Assembly (NCBI GenBank): GCA_018873245.2
Contig: JAEMBT020000006.1
Coordinates: forward strand, 5,477,855 to 5,541,854
Length of the DNA: 64,000 nt
Direction: 5' to 3'
Origin: Archegozetes longisetosus
Taxonomy: Eukaryota > Arthropoda > Arachnida > Sarcoptiformes > Trhypochthoniidae
How positions within the stretch are numbered: the stretch's first letter is position 1; the number at the start of each line of letters is the position of its first letter. The position numbers were made by a program, and so were the translations under genes. The notes beneath the pieces are model-generated. The model saw only the letters and a program-made list of their open reading frames with translations, did no database searches and had not been told where the DNA came from. Positions 1 to 13,500 of the stretch are shown in pieces.

Positions 1-24
1 TTAATTAATGTGACTTATGATTAG

Positions 25-1519
25 GTGAAAAACCCTATGAATGTGATGTATGTCACGCACGATTCACTCAGAGCAACTCTCTTAAGGCCCATCGACTCAT
101 TCATAGTGGAAATAAACCAGTCTTTAAAGTATGTCTGATTTATTGTCTCTTTGTTATTTGGATCGAATACTAGTGTTTTAAATTTTTTCAAAGTGTGAAC
201 TTTGTCCCACAACTTGTGGCCGTAAAACAGATCTAAGAATTCACGTTCAAAAGCTTCATACAAGCGATAAATTGTTGACCTGCAAGAGATGCGACCAAAG
301 CTTTCCCGATCGCTATCATTTCAAGCTTCATCTTAAAACACACGAAGGAGAGAAATGTTTCAAGTGTGATTTGTGTAACTACGCCAGTGTTTCTGCTCGT
401 CATTTGGAGTCACATATGCTCATACATACCGATCAAAAACCTGTAATTTCTTATCAAATATAACCTTATTTTTTGACTCATTAATTCACTTTAACTTTCC
501 TCGATTTATAGTTCAATTGCGATCTTTGCGACCAATCTTTCCGTCAGAAACAGTTGTTGAAAAGACACAAAAACCTTTACCACAATCCTGATTACGTTCC
601 TCCACAGCCTAAAGAAAAGACTCACGAATGCCCGCAATGTAATAAAGCGTTTAGACATAAGGGAAATCTGATGAGACACTTGGCGATACACGATCCAGAT
701 GCTTATAAGGATCAAAACTTCAATTACAGTCGCGCTAATGATTCGCATCAACTCATAGATGATGAGGAAGAGGAGGAAGAAGAAGATGATGAGTCATCTC
801 AGATTATAGTTCCAAATGAGAGCGATGAGGAACAGACGCTCTCGTTTACTCTAGATCCACAAACACAACAAATACTTCAGAGTACAAATGGAGATCAAGT
901 GGTAGTCTTTGAAGTGGTTCAGCTCAACAACAGTAACAATGAAAACGATAATACAATAGCCTCTATAGACCATCAAATGATGGATCAGATGCCATTATTG
1001 CAATCTTCTAGTTCTAAAGGCAAAGGAAAGGGTCGATACTCTTTCACTCGGCAAAACGGTGCATCCACTTCGAACGGTATGTACTCAACAATTAGCACTT
1101 GAATAGGGGTAACTTAACCTATTTACTTGCAGATAATATAATCATACAGTTGTCGGCAGAAGACGAGGAGGCGGCTAATACTATACAAGAAGAAGATAAT
1201 ATAATTGATGATCCGGATTATACTCCAAAAGCTTCGGTTAGGCTAACGGCAACTCCTACCACTTCCGGTGCATCTGCTCTCATATCACAGACCTCTTCCA
1301 TTCCTCCTCCACCTATCTTTACTGACGAAACTAAACAGTTGAGGGAACAGCTGCAGAAACAGAAAGATTTGGCCGATTGTTTCGGATTTAAGGTATATTC
1401 AGATCTGATCACCAGTCGATATGACAATGAGTTATAACAATATGAATATTGTCTTTGATTAGGACGATGACGATGAAGACGATGCTATTTTATCGATGCC
1501 TGCAGTTCATGGACAGTAA
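25..1519 (+). CDS. CTCF: CTCF insulator zinc-finger protein, 3' part (partial)
   Basis: Sequence-specific DNA-binding nuclear protein that organises chromatin loops and insulators. Five exons are visible: 25-128, 194-442, 512-1076, 1133-1392 and 1463-1519 (stop TAA). The 5' part lies outside the window. Six consecutive C2H2 fingers are seen, beginning [64 protein letters not shown] and [13 protein letters not shown]. Order and linkers match fingers 6-11 of animal CTCF, including the YHNPDYVPP linker before the last finger (human YHDPNFVP). After the fingers come an acidic run of Asp and Glu, a KGKGKG patch and a Ser/Pro-rich low-complexity tail ending in DDDDEDD and SMPAVHGQ. Introns are 56-70 nt and phases agree at each junction. 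The orthology call is firm; the tail is poorly conserved and rests on open frame and splice phase alone. Confidence 0.93.
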
Positions 1520-1728
1520 TTTATAGACACCTTTCAATCATGACGTTAATGTTTAATGTCAACATCTATTTGGGCAAAACCTGATCAATATTTTTTGATT
1601 ATATTTCGTATCAAATCGTATTTATCTTGGATTTGATATGAGTCGAAGTGAATGAAGTAGTTTTTTGCACACAAATGCACTTTATATTACGATAAGTTTT
1701 TGAGGCATAATGTGTTTATTGATCTACG

Positions 1729-1734
1729 AATAAA
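1729..1734 (+). promoter_or_regulatory. Polyadenylation signal for CTCF
   Basis: A canonical AATAAA lies 210 nt after the CTCF stop, followed by T-rich sequence. It is the first canonical signal downstream of the stop. Confidence 0.5.
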
Positions 1735-1739
1735 TATTG

Positions 1740-3470
1740 TTCTTTTCGATGTATAATTGAGTGATCACATCGATCATGGATTAGGATATTTGCTTATTCA
1801 ACATTACTGTCAATTTTTAGTTATAACTAGTTTCAATTAAGGTTTTTTCGATTTATATAATTCCATTAAAATTGATATTTAGTTTATTGTAAGCCTTAAG
1901 TGTCGCCAATTTTTTCATCAACTGACGAGCCAAACAGTCGAATAATAGTCTGAAACGAGTTTGAGTTGTAATAGCTATGAGATTTTCTATTCATTTTAAT
2001 TGTGTTTTCAGTGCGTCTAATCATGTATTTGTTGCTGAAAAAAATTGTAATCGCAGTTTGGGACCACTGAATAACCCATTTCTTAAGTAAACCGACTATC
2101 AAAAGATGTACAGAATTTAATGCGAATAACAACGAAAGAAATGTTTTACTTATTAGGTCTAACCAACAATGAGGTTGAAATTATGATTCATCTCATACAT
2201 ATTTGCTTCGCGTTCAATGTAAGCATTATTTACTACAAATAAAATTATAAGTTCTTTATTCACAATTGCAAATATGATGACTAGTCAGGGAAAATACCAA
2301 AGCCTAAGTGGCATTCAAAATCAATCATACTTATTCACTCTCATCTATTCGTGATCGATAGTTAAAATTGAGTCAATACTCAAAGTATTCACTTGGATTT
2401 GTATTATTTTAGTCAAAATTTGGTAAGTGACAAACATGATTCTGTCTTTCATTCTATTTATGGCATATTTGTGTGTCATTAGCTAAGAGGAAACGTTAAA
2501 CAAAATTGCAATCAAACTATATTTTAATACTAAAGGATTTAATCAAAATAAATGTTTCTATTTCCTCGTTTTAAGTTGAGAAATGTTTTTACTTTGTCAT
2601 GTTTTAAGTTTCTTTTTTCCTGTGTCTAAACTTTGTTTGATTTACATTTGCTGCTAAAAGTTAACACAAACCAACAAATTAAGAGAAACTTTGTTCCAAA
2701 CAGTTTGATTACTTAACAGAAAAAGATTGGTTTGTCACAGGTATGGAAAGTTTGACTGATATATAAACCAGAGGTTCTTATTGAAGTTGTCATATTTACA
2801 AAGTGGGTCTTTTGGTATTGATTAAAGTGAATGTACAATAATTGATATAGACATATATCTGGCGATTAAGTGGGTTTATCGAAATAAACAAGTAATTAAT
2901 AAAGTACTTGTTTTTAACGAGTTATTAACAAATCTAAATCTGATCAGAGAAATACCAAAAGTTCACAGCTATCCTTGCGTAGAAAATATATTCAGATTGT
3001 AAACTCGAAAGTCATCGAGTAAAAAATCAAGTGACTAAAAATAAGGTAATATTTAATGAGAACATTTTTTAACAGTTAGAAATAACGGAATCAGTAGAAA
3101 ATATGAGTATAACTTAAGTTTAATAAAAAGTTTTGAGGGCGCACTTGTAACACGTCAAACTTATCAAATAGTTACCTGACTAGTTTTTTTCTACTTATTT
3201 ACGTTCCCATAACTTGTTTTATAACTTGAAGCTCATTAAACCGAAAAAAGTTCGCTAAATTTGATTAGTTTCTTAGCTCTATTTCAAGTTATGTCATATT
3301 GTTGTTTATATGACATTCAAATTGAAGTGTTGGCAAAATTTTGACTAAGGTTATATCCATTATACTTAAGTTCTATTCAATTCAAATTAATAAACATCAA
3401 TATTTATTGATTAAGTAGTTGTGGCACAAGTGAAATCAAAGTTGAAAATCTACATAAAATATTGGAACCA
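1740..3470. other. Intergenic, CTCF to MOSPD2
   Basis: About 1.7 kb of AT-rich sequence between two co-directional genes. I see no convincing exon, tRNA or repeat. The MOSPD2 promoter and 5'UTR must lie in its right part, but I see no clear TATA box. Confidence 0.6.
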
Positions 3471-6400
3471 ATGCCAGTCCGGACGGAACACAGCAATAAA
3501 AGTGCTGAACTAGTCGTAGAAGTAAGAGAACGGTTCCTTCAAGACTATGAAAATAACAAAGGTATGGATTATTAATAAATATTCTGACTTGACGACCGAA
3601 ACCATAGCTATTTTTATCTCATGTTTATTTGTCGATCTGTAAGTTTATACTAATGTATGTAGCCCTTGAGCGATGGCTCTCAAACTTCACAACCATTTGG
3701 TCCCCTTAAACCACAGCACTCAAACTTTACAACCATTTGGGCCCTTTCAGTCAAGTAAACCTTAATTGACATGTTTGACAAAACAGTGATCAGAAACATC
3801 TTTATTGATCATTTTATATGACCTAAAGAATAAGAATGTGCTATTTTATAATTATAAAGTTTTAGACGTTTCAGACTATATTAGTCTGAACAGGTCTTCA
3901 GTCATCCGTGCATTAAAGTTCATATGAACTTATTTTTAGTTTAAAATCAACTCATGTATTAACTTAATAGATAATGGAGTGGTTCAATCGTATCTTATCA
4001 ATACTTATTGGAAGAATTGCTGATTTTTAAGCCTAATTTGAGCTATCATTAAATGGGAATATATTTTTCAAACTTGAAAGGAGGGTTTTTGTAAAAATCC
4101 AATTTTGTTCGAGACTAAAATGTGAAATTTTCAAACTATTGTAATAACCTTCCCAGATTTGTGAAGTAATTATTTATAACTTCTGAAAAATTCCCTATTT
4201 ACTTGGCTAACTCTATACCCCTTTACAAGCGAACTTGGGTAAATCACATGTTTATCACTTTCAAGTCGATAAGTGCGAAGTCAAAGTTTGAATGCAACTG
4301 CTCTACAATACACAAAAGCCAATACTTTCAAGGATTTATCATAAAAATAATAACTTTTAATAGGGGCTTAAAGTTAGGTTATTTTCACGACAAACATTAC
4401 GCGTACTTCAGGAAAATAGTAAAGAACTTAAGTGAATTTGATTTCATAACAATTTATATTTAACAAGTTTGACATTAACGCAGCCCTCAATTGTTTTAAC
4501 AAACTCTAAGTTTCAGTGTTTAATAATACGCTTGTCGAGAGCTTTTAGGTTTGAGTACTTTCCTCAATCCTTTCAGTAACATTAGCGTCTCCTCAAAGTT
4601 GACTTAGAAATTTGATACTTTTTTCGGTTTCAGATTAGACTAAAGTTTTAAAGGCAAATTGTTAGAGTGCATTTTATGCACAGTCTGTACAAATCTAATG
4701 AATCTTCGACTGCATTTTATTTTATTTAACTTGATTAATAAGCTGAAGTTTGATAACACTTTTATCTCCTGCTATTTAAGATCTAATGAAAATCGATTTT
4801 TCAAAAGCAATCAAAGTATGGCATTCATTAAAATAGTGATAAATATTAGGTCAACTAAAATTAGAAGATGTCTGACTTTTCAGATCAATTTCTCAAAGTA
4901 TTCATTCGATGAAAAATACTCTTTTGGATCCAAAAAATTCTTATTTAGAATTTGTGCAGAATCTGCCATCCTGTCACAGAGCCATATATGAAGCAATAGA
5001 ACCTTAAAAAAGTTTTCAAATTTTCCATAAATTCCTAAATTTAGCATAAACTGATCACTTCAAAGCTTTCTTAAATAGAAAATAATGACTACAACTGTCG
5101 AGCATTCATTTTGCTCAATGTCTCCAACTTTATCTTTAGTACCTGATACTGAAATTGCTACTAAAATTGATTAAAACTGAACTTTTTAATGAAAGTAATA
5201 AATGTGTCCTAGACTTATACGACGAAGGAGACGTGAATCGCATACGTCATAGCGACTGGTACGTCAAACGCTTTTTATTAGCTCGAAGACGAAATGTTGA
5301 CGACGCTTTCGATATGTTAAGAAATACAATGAGATGGAGAAAAGAGTTTGGTTTACCCACAATGAAGGACTCAGATTTTCCGTCTGAGTTCTACAAAGTT
5401 GGTGGACTTTTTCCCTATGAAAAAGACAAAAATGGAAATGCTGTCATCTATATGAGAGTGAGAATGCACCGAAAAATTCCCGAATTAGCAGACCCTGTCA
5501 AAAAGTTTATCATGCATATCGTTAACAAAGTCGATTTAGAAGTCGACGGAAACGGATGTGTTATTGTATTTGATTGTTCTGGTGCTGGATACTCAAATAT
5601 GGATTTAGATTTTTTAACTTTTCTCATAAGTGCCGGCAATTCCTATTTTCCCGTCGGCGTAAAATATATATTAGTCTATGAACTTTCATGGGTTTTGAAC
5701 GCATTTCGCCGAATTGCAATGTCTCTGATTCCACAAAGTTTTCTACCATTGATCAAATTTGCGAATAAGAATGACATAACAAATTACATAGCTATAGAGA
5801 ATTTGCCCGATTATATGGGAGGCACGTGTAAAAGGAATTACAGATATATACCGAAAGGTTGTACTGATGTTGCCAAGGTGGCCATTCAGAATGGATATAC
5901 TCAAGATGACATCGATCGTATTTTGCCCATCTTTGAGCCTCTTCTCGAAGAAGCAGAAAGAGTGATTAATGAGAAAACTTATGATGACCCACCAGGTAGT
6001 GAGACAGTGGTTCAAGATGATGACAAGCAATTAGATACTGAAAGTTTGATTCCTGACAAAACAGTTAAGCCGTCACCTGATGTATTGGGCGTATTTCCTA
6101 ATGATATAATACAATTGACTTTCGATTCTTACACCAATTCATATGAAGCCAGTGTTATTCTCCAAAACTTTTCTGATACTCCGCTAGCATTCAAAGTACA
6201 ATCGAATAATCCCAACAGTTATAATGTCTCACCACGTCTTGGAATTCTTCTCGAGAACGCGTCTCTCAAATTCAACATTCAGCTGGTCCCTGGCCGAATC
6301 CATCAAATAAAAGACAAATTTTTGATTCTAGCGCTTCCTATTACAGACCCGAAGATTGGCGCAAATGAATTCGCAAATCTGTGGAAAGAAAACAAGTCAA

Positions 6401-6690
6401 ATATAATTTCGTACAAATTATTATCTTGTATTCATTCCAGTAGTAATAATTCATCAGATATTATGGACAAAGAAGCACAAGATCTTAGCACACAGATCGC
6501 TTCCTTGAAAGACTGGTGTAACCAATTGGAAAGAAGCCAAAGAAGATTATCCCTCCTCCTAAATGTCATGCTTTTAGTGATAGTCTTACTCTCAGGTTTG
6601 ATCATATATAGCCATTCTTACAGCGAAATATTCGCTCTTAAGTTGGAAACTCTACGTAGTTTTGCGCCCAAAAACTTCAACAACGACTAG
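3471..6690 (+). CDS. MOSPD2: Motile sperm domain-containing protein 2 (CRAL-TRIO + MSP, ER membrane tether)
   Basis: ER tail-anchored protein of membrane contact sites; its MSP domain binds FFAT motifs of partner proteins. Exons are 3471-3561 and 5213-6690, giving 522 aa (human 518). Exon 1 begins MPVRTEHSNK and contains LVVEVRERFLQDYENN, matching the first helix of human MOSPD2 (LISETRRRFEAEY). It ends with a single G before GTATGG and joins in phase to a TCCTAG acceptor, restoring Asp before LYDEGDVNRI. A CRAL-TRIO domain spans roughly residues 85-245 (FDCSGAGYSNMDLDFLTFL, LPDYMGGT), an MSP domain about 320-440 (NYNVSPRLG-like and FLILALPI strands), and a C-terminal hydrophobic anchor about 481-503 follows a short coiled-coil-like segment. 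The frame stays open upstream of 5213 but starts with TTG, has no usable ATG, and is intron. Confidence 0.92.
3562..5212 (+). other. MOSPD2 intron 1
   Basis: A 1651-nt intron, the longest one placed confidently in this window. It has a GTATGG donor and a TCCTAG acceptor. It contains open frames at 4203-4463 and 4659-4991 without homology or codon structure that I trust, and a short 40-bp tandem duplication. Confidence 0.8.
3679..3758. repeat. 40-bp imperfect tandem duplication
   Basis: Two copies start CTCAAACTT-C/T-ACAACCATT at 3679 and 3719. The first about 27 bases of each copy agree almost fully, while the second halves have diverged. The repeat lies inside MOSPD2 intron 1. Confidence 0.7.
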
Positions 6691-6824
6691 AAACTAAACA
6701 TTACTTTATTTGTTTATAAATGGCAATAATTAATTTTTGTATATATTAGATTATTTTTAATATTTTTGTAAATTAGATTTTCGGTTATGAATCCAATCTT
6801 TTATGAATTTTCATGTAGGCAGTC

Positions 6825-6830
6825 AATAAA
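6825..6830 (+). promoter_or_regulatory. Polyadenylation signal for MOSPD2
   Basis: AATAAA located 135 nt after the MOSPD2 stop codon. Confidence 0.55.
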
Positions 6831-6849
6831 AAACGAGAAATTACTACAA

Positions 6850-7660
6850 ATTTCTCTTAATTACATAGCTATAAATTAGTCCTTAGGAATTTGGTCCACA
6901 TATGTAACCTAAAACAGATTAACTGTATTTCTCGAGGTCCACAACAGGAAACTGCTTGGACTTTTGTAGATTTACATCTGTTTACTTGTATAGCTTTGCA
7001 GATTTGATATTTGATACTTCTATATATGTTATACTATGGTAAATCTCTATTGTGTTACTATAAAATATAGTTTTTATTATATTATTGTTATTTAGTTGTG
7101 TTTATTTCAATATTTATTGTATACAACAATTTTATTGAGATTAAAAGAGTACTCAATACTTACTAAACCAGTACTAATTGGTTCAGAAAATGGACACTAG
7201 ACATAGACTTATTATTCGAATGCGATAGGAATCGGAAGTAATTGAATAGTATTGCGGCACAAAACTGGTTAATCTAACGATGAGTTAAGTCGATTCATTT
7301 AGTGAGACAGACATAACAGATGAGAGTTAGAACCAGGACTAAATTGAGATATGATCGAACTTAAAAATGTTCTTTTAAAGTAACAGATGAAGTTAAAAGT
7401 ATGTTGAAGGTTAGGGAAGTGCTTGATAGCCTATTTATAACTCTTGTAGTGACACTGTAAGCTAGAAAGAAGTGACTAAGAATTGCTTAGTTTTAAGGCG
7501 GTAGTTACGCAACAGTTACGGACTCCTTATTAAGTTATGAAAACACACATCAAAGTTTGTTGGCTTCTCCTAAGCTTCATGAGCCCCATCAGACACTTTA
7601 GATAGACTTTAAGGACAAATAAATAAGAATTAAAAGTGCAATAGTCAGTCTAATTAGGAA
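6850..7660. other. Intergenic, MOSPD2 to actin 3' ends
   Basis: About 0.8 kb between convergent genes. AT-rich, with no exon or repeat that I can support. Confidence 0.6.
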
Positions 7661-7667
7661 ATATTCA

Positions 7668-7673
7668 TTTATT
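7668..7673 (-). promoter_or_regulatory. Polyadenylation signal for actin
   Basis: AATAAA on the minus strand, about 240 nt past the actin stop. This gives a typical short actin 3'UTR. Confidence 0.5.
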
Positions 7674-7910
7674 TTAAAATATAACTGCTGTTATTACAGG
7701 TATATCTGGATACAAAACAATAGCAGCAATTATATACTTAATATACTTAATAATCATAGTATTCCAATGCATAGACAGTTCTCAACATAATATCATTTTT
7801 ACTTTTTCTCTTCAAAACATAAATGCAATTTAAATGGTGTTACATTTTTGTAAATCATTAGATGGTATAATATATTTAAGATGATAAATAATTTTAAATA
7901 TTTTAAGAAT

Positions 7911-9065
<1,155 letters not shown>

Positions 9066-9099
9066 TTAAACTTATGAAGACTTATAAAATAGATGCTTA

Positions 9100-9290
9100 A
9101 GAGCTAACACTGTCTGTCTGAAGACACCCGACAACTGAGAGAGCAGAACTGAACTGACTGACTTCGACACGAGAACATCCAATTTTTGGTCTCTCAACAT
9201 ATATTAGTAAGGCTGTAATAGGCTGATTGCGTGCGCCGGAGTTGGCAGAGCGTTGGGTTTTAACAATTACCAAAAATGTCAATGCAAAGC
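9100..9290 (-). promoter_or_regulatory. Actin promoter and 5' leader region
   Basis: Upstream of the actin ATG (minus strand) there is a TATA-like AATATATG (9198-9205). About 40 nt downstream lie overlapping TCAGT initiator-like motifs (around 9145-9160). Between them lies CCAAAAATTGG (9179-9189), a near-palindromic CArG-like element with seven rather than six A/T bases. The block is locally less AT-rich than its surroundings. A spliced 5'UTR cannot be excluded. Confidence 0.45.
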
Positions 9291-9299
9291 ATGCTCCAG

Positions 9300-10380
9300 T
9301 TTATTTAAGGATCAAAGGGTGTTTCGAGGATTCTTTCGAATTGGCAATCATTGGAAACTGTCAAGAATGCACAATTTGTAGGATTAACTACTAATACATT
9401 TATGGCTATACATGTCCATTCACTTTATCGCTCTAACTGGTCATCTAACCGACACTAACTTAACTCTTAATTTGGATATGTCTAACAACTATTGCCAGCA
9501 GTAAACCAATATTCTATTTTTATCACTCTAAATTAGTTTTACTACTTTCATACTACTTATCTGTCGACTATTCTATTAGAAGAAATGCCATCGAATTATT
9601 GTCTATTTTTTGTTTTGCTTTCTACCAGAATTGAATAGTTTAGGAAATTTGAATATACTTTCCATAGTTCTGTATAGTTTGTGCAGTTCATAATTAGTAA
9701 TTAGTATATTTTGTGAATTTAAATTTGGAAACAAATGTTTTGAAATATAAACTTTAGGGTAAAAAAGTTTTTCTACATCCCAGAATGCGCACAACAACCT
9801 AATTAAGAAAAGCCAAAATTTCTAGTGCTTGACATATAAAGTGCTTTGCTCTATGCTCTAACTTTAAGACATAACTGCATTGATTGTGGTGTTGGTGAGC
9901 ACTAGAATTTGACTATAGACAGAATACAACATAACGCGTCGGATCGCATCCTGTGTGCATCACATTCACATCACTCCCCATGCCTTAAATGGGTCTCAAA
10001 TGAGTATAGAACTGAGCTAACGGTCGCAATGGAAATGTTTACTAAACCTCTGCTGAACAAACAATTAGCTGAATGGTATCTTTCTCTTCTTAGGGAAACG
10101 AGTGCTGAGTTGCCTTAAAACAGCTAAATTTTACTCGCGCTATACTTGTAGTCAGTTATCAGTATTACTGCACATATGCATATGGAATTAAACTATTTTT
10201 TACCATTATTAGCGTCTTGTCACAATGCCAATTCTATTGTATTTATTCATCATTTATTCCTATTATTTTGTTTTTTCATTTTTACTTAAGTTCAATAACT
10301 TTTTACTTCAGATCTAATCGACAAGTCTTGATGAATAAACTAAAGTCAACTTGTAAATTAACTTCCCATCTAAAACAATT
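9300..10380. other. Intergenic, actin 5' side to POLD1 3' end
   Basis: About 1.1 kb, AT-rich. The open frame at 9909-10118 has no recognisable protein features and I treat it as chance. Confidence 0.55.
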
Positions 10381-10381
10381 C

Positions 10382-10387
10382 TTTATT
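10382..10387 (-). promoter_or_regulatory. Polyadenylation signal for POLD1
   Basis: AATAAA on the minus strand, about 156 nt past the POLD1 stop codon. Confidence 0.45.
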
Positions 10388-10542
10388 TAAGTCTTGTAAT
10401 TAAGAAATTTAGAATAGAATAAGCATTAGAAACTGAATCAACTGATAAATGATTAATTATGATAAAAGAATTTTAAAATAGAGAAATCGGTATCGAGTGT
10501 ACAAGTTGTATATAATGTTGTAAATAGTAAAAAGTGAGTTGA

Positions 10543-13500
10543 CTACCAATCGGCAATCCCAAAGCGTTGAATAGTTCTCTGTTGATCAGCTAATTCCATT
10601 TTGACTTTTTTCCTCATATAGAAAATAGGACAGTCGCAGCTTCAATAAGAACAATGTGACAAAAGCAATGTTAACTATAACAGTATCAATTGAATCATCT
10701 AATCTCTCAAACCTCGTGCAAATCACTTCTTCCAGGAGATTTCCCTGGCATCTTTGGCATTGTGTCCATAGCTTATTGAATTTGATTTCTAATTCATTCA
10801 AACGTGTTACTTCATTTTGAAAAAGTTCATTCTCATCACCAACGCAATAGTCGCACGTCGCCTGATCTACAATTAGTAGGGATTTATTTATAAGTCTTTA
10901 AATTAAAACAAATAAGTGTCATATCTATATAAGACTTACTCTCATCTTTAAGAGGAGTTCTGCATTTTATGCAAGTCTGTCGCTTACTCGTAAACTTTGC
11001 AAGTGCTCCAACACGTGAAGTCACAACTGTTTTAGTTCTGGTGTGATCGCCTCCTATTAAATCAATTCAAATAATTCAGTACTTATTGATTATCTCATAC
11101 TTCACAATTTGCTTACTCAAAAGCACTGATTCAGTCTTTTCTTTGAAAATTGGCTCAAAAATTCTGATTAAAGGTTTAGACAATTGATTTTCGAGATAAT
11201 ACTGAGTATCGATAGGAATGCTATTCTCCAGTACATAAATGGGATCTTCTGATTTCTGATAAGCTGGAGTCCCCTTTCCAGCAGCTATTATCACAAACGG
11301 AACTCTATCTCCAAGTTTGGGCGCAGAGCCGGCATCGCGTTTGGCCATTCTGTGGGCCAACTCGACGTGTGCCTGTTTTGCCGCATATTCGCCGTCGCTT
11401 TTAGTCAATTCTTTAGTGATAATTAGATTAGAAATATCTACACGATTACAAAGTAAGTCAGAAATAGTTTGTTTTGCGTACGCGACCGCTGACTCTGGAT
11501 CGCGATCTATCAATATTTTTTGAAGGCATGTATTAATCAGATTAGCCACAAGTGGACAGTTGTCTCTCCGAACTGTTTCGATTCCTTTACAGTCCATTTT
11601 GTCGTGTTTGTCAGTTTTAGTCCAAAAGAGACCGGCATAGCGTTTCTTATTTATCAATAAATATGGATAATAGACTTTTTCGAACTCTAGTTTTATAGGA
11701 TTTACAAACTTTTTTGTTATTTCAATAGCCGCCTGCTGTCCTAACTTCATAGCTTCGGCCACTGTTTCGACTCCAAAGTTAACCATAACTGAATCAGTGT
11801 CGCCATAAATAACTTGAGCATCTTTAGGGTAGCCGTTGACGACTGTATACAACTCTTCGACAGTATTTTTAGTCTTGTCGATCATGACTCGACCGAAAGC
11901 AGTAACACTTTGAGAGATGTCGAGACACGGCAATTTGCCCACTTGTGCTCCAGTGAAACCATAAACAGAATTAGCGCTCATCTTCAAAGCCAATTGTCTT
12001 CCATCTAACACTTTCTTCCTGAGCGGATCAGTTTCTTTTTTCAAGTCCTCTTTTGCTTTCTTACGCGCTGCCAATAAATCCTCTAAAATCTCAGGCAATA
12101 GTCCTTTCCTAACACTAGCTTTAACGAAATAGCTGCCAGAAGGGGTCCTTATATACTGGTCTTCAGTGAAATCTTTGACTTTGTTGGGACTAACTAACGT
12201 AGTATAACATAAATTGTGAGCCATCATAATTGAGGGATATAGTGAGGCGAAATCAAGTGTTGCAATCGGAACACCATAGTAGCCTTTAATAGGTTCGATA
12301 ACAAGAGCCCCACTAAAGTCGTCGCCTTGTTCTGGTTTCATAGCAGGCATCAATAGCCCCTGTTCAGTTGCTTTTCGAAGAAGTTGTGAAACAACTTTGA
12401 TTTGTTGACCTCTGGCTAGAAGATAAGAGAGTGGAACACCGGTTACGCGAGCCATCTCCATATAGTTAATAATGCACATCAACTTCTCTAACAGTTTCAA
12501 CGGCAACATCGCATCTTTCAAACAATAAACAGCTAATCGTTTTCTTGTCTGACTGTCTCCGTTCTGTAAATCTGTTATAATCGAATGGTGAACGTCTTCT
12601 TTTTGTTCTTGTAGGAAATGATAACTGACAGCGTTCAATGTGTAGGACCTAAGTTTATAATCACGTAATAAGACTAATAATAAGTCGAACTGAACTCTTC
12701 CTTCAATATTAATTACTTTATTCTCTCGCTTTCCCATTTGTTTTGACTGAAGAATAGCTTTTCTGACTTTTGTGTGTTCTTTTCTGATACGACCCAAATA
12801 TGGGAAAGTATTACATTTTTTAGTCCTGGCTCTGTCGATCAGATACCCTAAATCAAAGTTCTGTATGTTATATCCTGTCAGCAAATCGGGATCAACTTCA
12901 CGAACAAAATCAGCCCAGGCGTTCAACAATCTCTTCTCGTCATCAAAACACTTGACTTCGTGACCAACAATTGGTGCGCAATCTTTTAGAGTAAATATCA
13001 CTTTAATGAAGGGATCTTTTTCTCCTTGTCTTATCACATAATTAGCGATTTGTATAATTGGATCATGTTCTGGTTCTGGAAATATTCCTTTCCTTCCAGC
13101 GCATTCGATGTCAAAACTTAAGACCCGAAGCGGTGCTATTTTAGACCACTGACCTTCAGGTTCGTATGACTTGAATTTAGTATAAGCGATGTCGACCTCG
13201 ACCTGACATCTGGATTCCATTTCACTGGCGTCTCTTATAGTATAAGTTCCAGCTGGCAGTTCAATCCAATTACATCCAACAACTTTGGTATCGACCATAA
13301 ATCTAATTTCGAAATCAATATTACTTTCATAACATTGAATTATATTTCCGTCCGAAGAGAAGTGATTACTAGTGGCCAGAATGCGAGCAGCAGGTGCAAT
13401 CAGACGCGGCAAACATACCGTTATCTTAAGAAACGGCACTTTTGTTGAATCTCTATACCCATAAATCGACTGCTTGTGAACCAATTCGACGGCAAGCACT

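Noticed and set aside
4203-4991. Two open frames of 86 and 110 codons inside MOSPD2 intron 1
   Set aside because: No homology, Phe/Ile/Asn-rich as expected of AT-rich noise, and the longer one lacks an ATG start.
5084-5173. ATG at 5084 opening a 29-codon frame (MTTTVEHSFCSM...) just before the MOSPD2 exon
   Set aside because: It stops at TAA and would need a frameshift to join MOSPD2, whereas the exon at 3471 gives homologous residues and exact phase.
9909-10118. 69-codon frame upstream of actin
   Set aside because: No recognisable features, no splice context and no homology that I can recall.
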